A stretch of 6,149 nucleotides of DNA. Source: JAFCBV01 sp965370715 (GTDB lineage Archaea > EX4484-52 > B79-G9). The position numbers were made by a program, and so were the translations under genes. Positions within the stretch are counted from its first letter, which is position 1. The number at the start of each line of letters is the position of its first letter. The notes under the pieces are model-generated. The model was not told the DNA's origin, did not search any database, and was given only the letters and a program-made list of their open reading frames with translations. The DNA is taken from the NCBI GenBank assembly GCA_965370715.1, contig CBDUVQ010000055.1, positions 1 through 6,149 of the forward strand, in the 5' to 3' direction. This document shows positions 1 through 5,878 of the stretch, piece by piece.

Positions 1-1614
1 AATCCTTGGATGGAGGGTTGTGAAGTCTTCGATGCCACGGGCAATATAACTGAGTATGTTTTATTAAATCTTTCAGCTTACGGTTTCCTCGGGCACGAGA
101 CAGACAACCACGGGTACTTCTTTTACAATTTAACAAGCGAGGATCTTTACCGAAACGAGATTAACTGCTGGTTCAATGTCAGCGATTCTCCGACAACATA
201 TCAGGTGGGAAGCCATATCACTATTGAAAAACAGGGAACGAATTTCAATGCAAGCATTTTGACAATTGACAGGGATCAGTACAATTATGAAAACCGCACA
301 GAGTACAATATAGTTTTCGAGAACACCAGTGATTGCCACAGTTTTAACTGGACGCCTGTCAGTACAGTGTTCAGCATCTCAAATGCGTCAGGTTCTGTGC
401 CCTTCACAGAATATAACTATACTTCGACAACACTCTGCATAAATTCCACTGCATGGGCTAATTCCACTTACAACATTACTTATCAGACATTCGGTAGGAG
501 CTGGAGAGCTGATTTCGGTGTGGCAGGGCTGGACGCATCTGTTATCTTACCTATGGCCAACAACCCGAATAACCCGAACTGGGCGTTGGAGTGGGGATAC
601 ATGCAGAATGTGAGCATATTCGGTACATATTATGATGTAATACTTGCAAATGACACATACAATTACCAGAGGTGCTCTCTCGAGGCATCTCCTGACGGGC
701 AGTGCGCAAAGAAGGCATGGTTGGTTCCGACAGCTATAGGCAACTTTTCAGACCCGCAGGCAATAGGAGTAATAATCGGTGAGAACTTTACTGATGACTT
801 GTACCTTGCATCAGTTGGTCCCAATGACGGGGACGGGATAAATGTCGGAAACTTCTCAGGGTTTGGGCTTATTCAGCCCCCGGGCATAGGCATGCTGCCC
901 CTTGCTGACAATACTCCAAGCTATTTCGCAGTGCTGAATGAAACTGTTTTGGGTTATGATTTAGACAAAAACGCTAGCACAAACAAAACATTTTATATGC
1001 TGGCATTTGATTCAGACTTTAATGGCGAGCAGAAACTGACCAGCAACCTGATTGATGATGACTTGGAATTGATGCAGGGCTCACTCAATATCAACGGCAC
1101 CGACACACCCTATGATTTCACAGGGGCAGAAAACGGGACTGACGAACGCTGGGGCGGGCTGCCGACAGGCATTTACGGCGGCTGTGCATCTTTTGGCGAG
1201 GAGAACAGCAATATGACTGATGAACAGCGGCCAAACTGGGACGTTCCTCTGTTCAATGGCACTGACAAGATGGTGCTTAGGAAACATGCGTGGAGAATTA
1301 ATGAGACCCAGCCTGTGGATATACTGCTTAAGATTTTCAGCTTTGACCAGACACCTATACAAGGGGCAAACCTGAGCGTGACAAAGATGGCAAGAGCAAC
1401 ATGGTTTGGATTCACTGAATTGGCAGAAGGCACACATTATTCTGTGGTTACAACACACAATGTTACTGACCAGTATGGCTATGGTTTGCTAAAGGTATCT
1501 CCTGATGTGCCCTGGGTAACTAATGCACATTATCAGGTTGTCATAAATATAGAAACATTGCAGGGAAACGAGACACTTGAAAGATGGTTCTGTGTGGGGG
1601 GATGTGAATGGTAA
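1..1614 (+). CDS. Large sequon-rich extracellular/surface protein, 5' partial
   Basis: The frame is open from the first base of the window (N-P-W precede the Met at 10), so the true start lies upstream and the Met at position 10 is probably internal. The visible 537 residues contain no membrane helix, are rich in Asn, Thr, Ser, Tyr and Phe, and by my count hold about 29 N-x-S/T sequons, roughly one per 18 residues, which indicates a secreted, heavily N-glycosylated archaeal protein. The last ~100 residues (from about QPVDILLKIFSF) look like a beta-sandwich domain. The protein ends in a WFCVGGCEW tail with two cysteines and no C-terminal anchor. The stop overlaps the start of the next secreted protein by 7 bases, so the two are probably co-transcribed and may work together at the surface. 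I do not recognise the family. An S-layer-like or adhesin-like role is inference only. Confidence 0.8.
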   Translation, partial: NPWMEGCEVFDATGNITEYVLLNLSAYGFLGHETDNHGYFFYNLTSEDLYRNEINCWFNVSDSPTTYQVGSHITIEKQGTNFNASILTIDRDQYNYENRTEYNIVFENTSDCHSFNWTPVSTVFSISNASGSVPFTEYNYTSTTLCINSTAWANSTYNITYQTFGRSWRADFGVAGLDASVILPMANNPNNPNWALEWGYMQNVSIFGTYYDVILANDTYNYQRCSLEASPDGQCAKKAWLVPTAIGNFSDPQAIGVIIGENFTDDLYLASVGPNDGDGINVGNFSGFGLIQPPGIGMLPLADNTPSYFAVLNETVLGYDLDKNASTNKTFYMLAFDSDFNGEQKLTSNLIDDDLELMQGSLNINGTDTPYDFTGAENGTDERWGGLPTGIYGGCASFGEENSNMTDEQRPNWDVPLFNGTDKMVLRKHAWRINETQPVDILLKIFSFDQTPIQGANLSVTKMARATWFGFTELAEGTHYSVVTTHNVTDQYGYGLLKVSPDVPWVTNAHYQVVINIETLQGNETLERWFCVGGCEW

Positions 1615-3122
1615 GGTTCATGTTACCTTTCTTGGTTATGTTAGCTTTGCTGGTTTCCCCTGCAACAGCCGCGGTGTCAGTGACAGCATCCCAGTCTGGC
1701 GCTGATTCTGGCAGTGTCATGGGTGGGGAGACCTTCACTGTAACTGCTTCCGGTTGGAGTGGTAGCTGTAGCTCGGCTTACCTTGATTTGACCAACTGCC
1801 CTGTATGCAGTGTGTCCGAGAGCCAGAGCAAAACCCTAAGCGGGTCAAGTGTTTCATGGACAACAATTAGTGCAACCAAGGCAAATTCACAGTCTCTTTC
1901 AGTCAGCGTTTCAGGCACATGCAGCCCGGATTCGGGCAGCGCATCCTTTGATGTTAAGAACCCCCCGTCGCTCTCAGCTGAGTTAAGCACGGGTTCAGCA
2001 AATGTTGTGCAGGGCTCCACATTTTCTTTTACCCTGAACCTACAGAATTCCGGTGAGACTACAGCAAGGTTTGGGACAATAACAGTTTCACCAAGTGACT
2101 TTTCAATATCATCCGGCTGCTCGCCTTCTGACATTTCCGGTGCGCAGGGAGCAGGAATGTCCTGTACAGTAGCTGCTTCTGCTTCTGCCGCGACTGGCGC
2201 AAAGACAGTAACATTAAGCATCAATCCTGCGAATGCCGGTTCAGTGACAAAGAATATGGCGGTGACAGTCACATCTTCCGGGAGCGATCCCGATGACGAC
2301 CCGCCTGCTGTGAGCCCCGGCGGCGGAGGGCCACCAGGTGACAGCAAGCAGGAAAGAAATGTTACAGGCCAGATAAGCCCTCCGGGAATTATGAATAATA
2401 CACGGCTTCAGGCAGCAATTCAGAAAGCCCTTGCAATGGGAAATATGAGTGATAATGCACTTCAAAACATGTTGATGCTCTCAAACAGAATTTATGGGGA
2501 AAGTGATGTTTTCCGTACAATAACTGTGGAGGGTGCCCAGTCTCAGGTCAAGACAACAGTAAGGTACAGTGGCAACAGGACTGCAAGAAATTACATCCTC
2601 TATGAAAAAATTCCAAAAACATTTGCCGCGTCCACAGACAACATAACTGTTTCAGCAGCCGGGGCGAAAGTCGAGATTGTTGAAAAAGACCCTGAATACG
2701 CAATTGTGTTTGACACTGTAAGCCCGAATCAGGAACTTATTGTAACATACACTATTGATCAGGCAGTTTTGACAAGCACTGTTGATTCATTTGCACTAGA
2801 GGTATATGCAGAGTCTCTGGTTGATGAAGCACAACCCATAGTTGATTCTGGAGAAGAAGTATGTGCGCAAGTCATAACTCCTGCAAAGGATCCTGCAACA
2901 GGCGAGTGCATGGAGTTTCCGACACCATGTGATGTTCCTGAAGGATGGATAACTGTTGAGTCATGCGAGCAGGCAGGCGAAAGCGATACTTCAGTGGATG
3001 AAGAAGAAAAGTCAAAGGCAATTTATTATATTTTGATTCTGGCTGCGCTTATAGTGGCAGGGTATTATCTATATCCAAAGATACGCGCCAGAAAACTTGA
3101 TTATTCTTTTAATAACATCTAG
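1608..3122 (+). CDS. Secreted Ig-like protein with four-Cys module and C-terminal membrane anchor
   Basis: This 504-residue protein begins with a typical Sec signal peptide (about 1-22, cleavage near SPATAA). Two Ser/Thr/Gly-rich Ig-like beta domains follow (about 23-116 and 118-226; the second resembles CARDB/NEW3-type folds), each with cysteines that could pair. An Asp/Pro/Gly linker (PGGGGPPG, near 238-245) leads to a mixed helical and beta domain (about 262-405) containing YEKIPKTFA. A four-cysteine module (419-453), an acidic stretch, one membrane helix (about 471-489) and a short basic tail ending DYSFNNI complete it. There are about five sequons, all C-terminal to the linker. The predicted topology is outside domains with the tail inside. 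The ATG at 1608 overlaps the previous gene by 7 bases and follows a G-run (1596-1601), so translation is probably coupled. The function is unknown; a structural or receptor role at the envelope is likely. Confidence 0.88.
   Translation: MVRFMLPFLVMLALLVSPATAAVSVTASQSGADSGSVMGGETFTVTASGWSGSCSSAYLDLTNCPVCSVSESQSKTLSGSSVSWTTISATKANSQSLSVSVSGTCSPDSGSASFDVKNPPSLSAELSTGSANVVQGSTFSFTLNLQNSGETTARFGTITVSPSDFSISSGCSPSDISGAQGAGMSCTVAASASAATGAKTVTLSINPANAGSVTKNMAVTVTSSGSDPDDDPPAVSPGGGGPPGDSKQERNVTGQISPPGIMNNTRLQAAIQKALAMGNMSDNALQNMLMLSNRIYGESDVFRTITVEGAQSQVKTTVRYSGNRTARNYILYEKIPKTFAASTDNITVSAAGAKVEIVEKDPEYAIVFDTVSPNQELIVTYTIDQAVLTSTVDSFALEVYAESLVDEAQPIVDSGEEVCAQVITPAKDPATGECMEFPTPCDVPEGWITVESCEQAGESDTSVDEEEKSKAIYYILILAALIVAGYYLYPKIRARKLDYSFNNI
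2862..2966 (+). other. Four-cysteine juxtamembrane module, copy 1
   Basis: Residues 419-453 of the protein encoded at 1608-3122. The cysteine pattern is C-x14-C-x6-C-x11-C, with conserved QVIT, TGEC, FPT, CDVP, GW and TVESC blocks. It lies about 17 residues before the membrane helix. It matches the module at 3887-3991 at 25 of 35 positions without a gap. Four cysteines outside the cell would allow two disulfides, making a small stable knob. Confidence 0.8.
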
Positions 3123-3126
3123 TGCA

Positions 3127-3137
3127 CTAAAATATAC
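3127..3137 (+). promoter_or_regulatory. Possible TATA box for the third surface gene
   Basis: An AT-rich stretch (taaaatatac) lies in the 65-base gap after the stop at 3122. A start about 25 bases downstream would leave a leader of about 30 bases before the ATG at 3188. No clear BRE is visible, so this is tentative. Confidence 0.35.
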
Positions 3138-3187
3138 CTGCTGAGGGCGCACAGCCAAATAATGCGCGCAGGAAATGTGGGCTGTTT

Positions 3188-4183
3188 ATGAAAGTGCAAA
3201 GAATGATTTCTCTGAAACAAAGGACAATGTTTTTTAGTTGTCTTACGGTCTTTCTTTTTACGGCCTTTTTTTCAGGATGCGCATTTGGCAGCGATTCATG
3301 GGATATTGAATTCATGGGTGAGATAGCATCTTATTCTTCAGGAGGCAGTATTGACGTAGTCCTTCAGATAACTGCAAGGGACGTTTTCGAGGGCGTTACA
3401 GTATCAATAAATTTGCCCTATGGCTGGACTGTGTCAAGTGGCCCTTCGGAATACAAGAGTGCTATGGTTACTGAAAGATCTGCGGTTGGCTGGACTGTTT
3501 ATGGCGGCAGCAAAGAGTCCTTAGGCGAAATAACAGCTACTGTAACATCCACAAATCCTGCTTTGTCAGAGACAGTAACTCTTTCGCAGGCAGGCGCTTT
3601 GCCGCGCGTTGATTCTGTAAACAGCGTACCTCCAAATATACAGCCAATAGAGAATGACGTGGTAATAGAACCTGCAGAAAAAGAAGAGCCTTCAAATATA
3701 CAGCCAGTGCAGGATGAGGTCGTAGAACCCGTGGAAAAAGAAGAGCCTTCAAATATACAGCCAATAGAGAATGACGTGGCAGCAGAACCTGTAGAAAAAG
3801 AAGAGCCCTCGGTTCAGAAGCCCTCATTTTTTAATTTCACTGCCATCAAAGAATCTATTAAGAATCTTTTTTCAAGGGAGAAAACTTGTGAACAAGTTAT
3901 AACATATGCAAAGAACAAGGTAACCGGTGAGTGCAGTGACTTCCCGACATCGTGTGATGTTCCAGACGGATGGAAAACAGTTGAGTCCTGCTATGTGGAA
4001 CCTGTAGAGACTTCACCAGACGACAGCAACACACAGAGCACTATTTCGTGGATATTGCGCGCACTATTCTATATTGTGATTGCCGTGGTTGTGGCGGTTC
4101 TGATTATAGTGGCTTTGTCTGCTTACAGGCTTTACAGCCAGAGGAGAACAGAATCCGAGGGCAAAAGGTATTCGTTTGAGTAG
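3188..4183 (+). CDS. Secreted protein with repeat stalk, four-Cys module and C-terminal membrane anchor
   Basis: This 331-residue protein has a basic N-region, a hydrophobic core (about 15-30) and a likely signal cleavage after AFG at 34. FSGC at 28-31 is a weak lipobox, so a lipid anchor is possible but less likely. A beta-rich domain (about 36-145) is followed by three acidic, proline-rich repeats (148-206) that look like an extended stalk, then a sequon (NFT), the four-cysteine module (234-268), one membrane helix (about 288-313) and a basic tail ending RYSFE. The architecture parallels the upstream protein but with a much smaller head. No strong Shine-Dalgarno precedes 3188. Starts at 3203 or 3227 would still leave a hydrophobic core, and 3188 gives the best positively charged N-region. 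A separate promoter is possible in the 65-base gap. The function is unknown. Confidence 0.86.
   Translation: MKVQRMISLKQRTMFFSCLTVFLFTAFFSGCAFGSDSWDIEFMGEIASYSSGGSIDVVLQITARDVFEGVTVSINLPYGWTVSSGPSEYKSAMVTERSAVGWTVYGGSKESLGEITATVTSTNPALSETVTLSQAGALPRVDSVNSVPPNIQPIENDVVIEPAEKEEPSNIQPVQDEVVEPVEKEEPSNIQPIENDVAAEPVEKEEPSVQKPSFFNFTAIKESIKNLFSREKTCEQVITYAKNKVTGECSDFPTSCDVPDGWKTVESCYVEPVETSPDDSNTQSTISWILRALFYIVIAVVVAVLIIVALSAYRLYSQRRTESEGKRYSFE
3629..3805 (+). repeat. Three in-frame tandem repeats (60, 57, 60 bases)
   Basis: The units are 3629-3688, 3689-3745 and 3746-3805. Each encodes a variant of P-[PS]-NIQP-(I/V)-x4-V-x-(x)-EP-x-EKEEP. Units 1 and 3 are the closest in bases, and unit 2 is one codon shorter and more diverged. 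A fourth unit seems to start (PSVQKP) and then degenerates. The repeats encode residues 148-206, an acidic spacer between the head domain and the cysteine module. Confidence 0.93.
3887..3991 (+). other. Four-cysteine juxtamembrane module, copy 2
   Basis: Residues 234-268 of the protein encoded at 3188-4183. It has the same C-x14-C-x6-C-x11-C spacing and length as the copy at 2862-2966. Most differences are at exposed-looking positions (for example E/D swaps), which suggests selection to keep the fold. It lies about 19 residues before the membrane helix. Confidence 0.8.
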
Positions 4184-4210
4184 AAGAAGGCAATGCTTCT
4201 TAGGCACAGA

Positions 4211-4222
4211 GCATATATATTT
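4211..4222 (+). promoter_or_regulatory. TATA box of the desulfoferrodoxin-rubrerythrin operon
   Basis: The run gcatatatattt is the best TATA-like element in the window. With the usual archaeal distance of about 25 bases, transcription would start near 4243, giving a leader of about 44 bases that holds a hairpin (4252-4266) and the Shine-Dalgarno GAGGTG (4276-4281). Confidence 0.6.
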
Positions 4223-4251
4223 TAGAATCCAACAATTCTGGTTGAATAAAT

Positions 4252-4275
4252 GCTGCCTATGGCAGCTGAGTTTTT
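4252..4275 (+). promoter_or_regulatory. Leader hairpin followed by a T-run
   Basis: GCTGCC (4252-4257) and GGCAGC (4261-4266) form a perfect 6-bp stem with a 3-base loop, followed by TGAG and T5 (4271-4275). It lies between the probable transcription start and the Shine-Dalgarno of the superoxide reductase gene. It could terminate read-through from the upstream gene, or modulate translation or attenuation of the redox operon. The sequence does not decide between these. Confidence 0.45.
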
Positions 4276-4286
4276 GAGGTGCGCGC

Positions 4287-4664
4287 ATGACAGAAATAAA
4301 TCCGATATACAAGTGCGGGATTTGCGGAAACATTGTAGATGTTCTATATGCCGGCGCAGGAGAGCTTGTCTGTTGCGGGCAGCCTATGAACCTTCTTGAG
4401 GAAAAGACAAAGAACGAAGGGCAGGAAAAACATGTTCCTGTTATAGAGAAGACAGAAAAGGGAATAAAAGTGAAAGTCGGCTCTGTGCTGCATCCAATGG
4501 AGGAAGAACATCACATCCAGTGGATACAGGTTATTTCGAATGGCAAAAGCTACCGGAAGTTCCTGAAGCCGGGTGACGCGCCAGAGGCAGAGTTTGATGT
4601 CCTGTTTGAATCTGTGGACACTGTCAGGGCGTACTGCAATGTTCATGGCCTTTGGAAGGCATAA
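4287..4664 (+). CDS. dfx: Desulfoferrodoxin (class II superoxide reductase)
   Basis: This enzyme reduces superoxide to hydrogen peroxide in the cytoplasm without making oxygen, taking electrons from rubredoxin-type donors. The 125 residues match the family's full length. The N-terminal desulforedoxin domain has C10, C13, C29 and C30 (KCGIC, VCCGQPM) for the FeCys4 centre. The C-terminal neelaredoxin-like domain shows every ligand of the catalytic Fe(His)4Cys centre: H49, H69, H75, C117 and H120 (in CNVHGLW), and also the functional E47-K48 pair. GAGGTG ends 5 bases before the ATG. Its own TATA box and leader hairpin lie upstream. Rubrerythrin follows after 26 bases, almost certainly in the same transcript. 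The N-terminal 45 residues are 32/45 identical to the stand-alone desulforedoxin at 5402-5539. Confidence 0.97.
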   Translation: MTEINPIYKCGICGNIVDVLYAGAGELVCCGQPMNLLEEKTKNEGQEKHVPVIEKTEKGIKVKVGSVLHPMEEEHHIQWIQVISNGKSYRKFLKPGDAPEAEFDVLFESVDTVRAYCNVHGLWKA

Positions 4665-4690
4665 TATTAACAAAAATATGAGGTGTTGAA

Positions 4691-5278
4691 ATGAACGAGA
4701 CAATTATTAATTTAACAAAAGCATTTATTGGCGAGAGCCAGGCAAGAAACAGGTATACTTTCTATTCAAAAGTTGCCAAAAAAGAGGGCTTTGAGCAGAT
4801 TGCAGGAGCTTTTCTTGAAACAGCAGAAAATGAAAGAGAGCATGCAAGCTGGCTGTTCAAGTTAATCAATGAGCTGAAAAAGAAAAGCAGTGAAACTTTT
4901 GATGAAATCAAAGTTGAAGCTGCTGCTCCAACAGCCATAGGCACTACTGAAGAAAACCTTAAAGCTGCAATTGCAGGCGAGAATTATGAGAACACAAAAA
5001 TGTATCCTGAATTTGCAGAGCAGGCAGAAAAAGACGGCTTTGCTGACATTGCATTTCGGCTGAGGGCAATTGCAGTTGCAGAAAAGCACCACGAGGAAAA
5101 ATACGCGGCATTGTTGCGTAATGTTGAGGCAGAAACGGTATTCAAGAGGGATGCGCATGTGACCTGGGTGTGCAGGAAGTGCGGTTATGTTCATGAAGGG
5201 ACACAGCCCCCTGAAAAATGCATGTCTTGTGATCATCCGAAAGCTTATTTTGAAGTCATCTCATTGCGCTTCGCTTAA
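4691..5278 (+). CDS. rbr: Rubrerythrin (NADH/rubredoxin-linked peroxidase)
   Basis: Rubrerythrin reduces hydrogen peroxide to water in anaerobes, so it would remove the product of the superoxide reductase encoded just upstream. The 195 residues are a normal length. The ferritin-like four-helix domain carries the expected diiron ligands: E15 (GESQARNRY), E48-x-x-H51, E97-x-x-E100 (GENYE) and E131-x-x-H134. The C-terminal rubredoxin domain has C161-x-x-C164 and C177-x-x-C180 for the Fe(Cys)4 site. GAGGTG at 4680-4685 lies 5 bases before the ATG. The 26-base gap to the previous stop implies one operon. The last residues (ISLRFA) run past the usual end of the rubredoxin fold and are encoded by part of a hairpin (5268-5286), so the C-terminus may have been altered by that element. 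Confidence 0.97.
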   Translation: MNETIINLTKAFIGESQARNRYTFYSKVAKKEGFEQIAGAFLETAENEREHASWLFKLINELKKKSSETFDEIKVEAAAPTAIGTTEENLKAAIAGENYENTKMYPEFAEQAEKDGFADIAFRLRAIAVAEKHHEEKYAALLRNVEAETVFKRDAHVTWVCRKCGYVHEGTQPPEKCMSCDHPKAYFEVISLRFA

Positions 5279-5305
5279 TTCGAAGCTTTCGAGCACAGCT
5301 CGAAA
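5268..5305. repeat. Two abutting 19-base hairpins at the rubrerythrin stop codon
   Basis: The first hairpin is GCTTCG (5268-5273) with CGAAGC (5281-5286), loop of 7 including the stop codon. The second is TTTCGAGC (5287-5294) with GCTCGAAA (5298-5305), a perfect 8-bp stem with loop ACA. Each spans 19 bases and they touch with no gap. No T-run follows directly, so an mRNA 3'-end stabiliser, a processing signal or a small palindromic element fits at least as well as a terminator. Confidence 0.7.
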
Positions 5306-5343
5306 TCATAGGAAATAGGAGGGTATGAGGTTTCATGATAATA

Positions 5344-5364
5344 CTCAAGAATAACTTTTTTGAG
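5344..5364 (+). terminator. Possible U-rich terminator after rubrerythrin
   Basis: CTCAAGAA (5344-5351) can pair with TTTTTGAG (5357-5364), allowing one G-T pair, and the region contains T6 (5356-5361). Archaeal terminators are often just U-runs, so the dfx-rbr transcript could end here. An AT-rich stretch just after it (about 5370-5380) might be a weak promoter for the desulforedoxin gene, but its spacing to the start is short. Confidence 0.35.
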
Positions 5365-5401
5365 AACCAATAATATCATAGCGATTTTGGAGGCGATGTA
5401 A

Positions 5402-5539
5402 ATGACAGAAGTAAATCAGGCATACAAGTGCGAGGTTTGCGGTAATGTGGTTAAGGTTGTCCATGCAGGTGGCGGCGAGCTTGTTTGCTGCGGGCAGCCC
5501 ATGAACCTGTTGGAAGAACAGACAAAAGATACAGGATAG
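5402..5539 (+). CDS. Stand-alone desulforedoxin, 45 residues
   Basis: This small gene encodes a single FeCys4 domain with C10-x-x-C13 (KCEVC) and adjacent C29-C30 (VCCGQPM), the desulforedoxin signature. It is a little longer than the 36-residue Desulfovibrio gigas desulforedoxin. It matches the first 45 residues of the desulfoferrodoxin at 4287-4664 at 32 positions, including both cysteine pairs and the GQPMNLLEE stretch, so it arose by duplication of that gene or a close relative. GGAGG (5389-5393) lies 8 bases before the ATG. The TAG stop stands where the desulfoferrodoxin has the CAG codon for Q46, and weak remains of the lost catalytic domain follow. Desulforedoxins form homodimers and are thought to shuttle electrons, so it could feed the neighbouring enzymes, but it could also be a truncated relic that still happens to be intact. 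Confidence 0.85.
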   Translation: MTEVNQAYKCEVCGNVVKVVHAGGGELVCCGQPMNLLEEQTKDTG

Positions 5540-5582
5540 GAAACTCCAGGTTCCGTTGTTTCACGGGCTTTGGATGGATAAT
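5540..5582 (+). pseudogene. Probable remnant of a superoxide reductase catalytic domain
   Basis: Just after the desulforedoxin stop, in another frame, positions 5550-5573 read V-P-L-F-H-G-L-W. The intact desulfoferrodoxin has V50-P51-V52 near its first His ligand and V119-H-G-L-W123 at its end. The HGLW codons differ from the intact gene only at silent positions (CAC for CAT, GGG for GGC). The bases after it (ATGGATAAT) also resemble the end of dfx (AAGGCATAAT). The simplest reading is an ancestral full-length copy that lost about 66 internal codons and gained a stop and a frameshift. The match is short, so chance cannot be excluded. Confidence 0.4.
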
Positions 5583-5602
5583 TCAGGAAATAGGTGAAGC
5601 TT

Positions 5603-5839
5603 ATGGTAGAAGTTATAATATACAGCACCACTGTATGCCCTCATTGCCATCTGGCAAAGGCGTTTTTCAAAGAGAACAATGTTGAATACACTGAATACAA
5701 TGTCGCTGAAGATGAGGATAAATTGCATGAAATGGTTGAGAAATCAGGGCAGATGGGAGTCCCTGTCATTGACATAGATGGCAAGATAATAGTCGGGTTT
5801 GACCAAGAAGCTATGAAGGAAGCGCTTGGTATTGCATAA
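5603..5839 (+). CDS. Glutaredoxin-like thioredoxin-fold protein (YruB/NrdH type)
   Basis: A 78-residue single-domain thiol-disulfide oxidoreductase. The redox motif C12-P-H-C15 follows the first beta strand (VEVIIYSTTV), and the cis-proline loop is G52-V-P54-V, followed by DGKIIVGFD, as in small glutaredoxin/NrdH-redoxin proteins of the YruB type. The start chosen is ATG 5603, because AGGTGA (5592-5597) forms a Shine-Dalgarno 5 bases before it. The in-frame GTG at 5594 is part of that site and would only add three residues. It lies 63 bases after the desulforedoxin stop, probably in the same transcript. It likely reduces protein disulfides or carries electrons to a reductase or peroxidase. 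The partner is not visible in the window. Confidence 0.93.
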   Translation: MVEVIIYSTTVCPHCHLAKAFFKENNVEYTEYNVAEDEDKLHEMVEKSGQMGVPVIDIDGKIIVGFDQEAMKEALGIA

Positions 5840-5878
5840 GGTGCTATGTGGCGCGCGCAAACAATAGCGTACATCTGC

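Noticed and set aside
10..12. ATG at 10 as the start of the first gene
   Set aside because: The frame is open to the window edge, no signal peptide follows the ATG and no Shine-Dalgarno can be judged, so the gene is treated as 5' truncated.
1081..1458. Long minus-strand frames inside the first surface gene, and similar ones at 1778-2347, 3537-3827, 4344-4703 and 4862-5236
   Set aside because: They are antisense shadows of well-supported + strand genes, with compositions mirroring the sense codons and no family features.
4184..4201. AAGAAG/CTTCTT inverted repeat right after the third surface gene
   Set aside because: The stem is AT-rich with a 6-base loop and lacks a T-run, so it is too weak to call a terminator.
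5485..5685. A 66-codon + strand frame across the desulforedoxin and glutaredoxin genes
   Set aside because: It overlaps two genes with clear family signatures in other frames and its translation shows no recognisable domain.
3150..5860. Recurring GCGCGC motif near gene starts (about 3163, 4281, 5851)
   Set aside because: It is very short, the positions relative to starts differ and there is no extended similarity around it, so it is likely chance.
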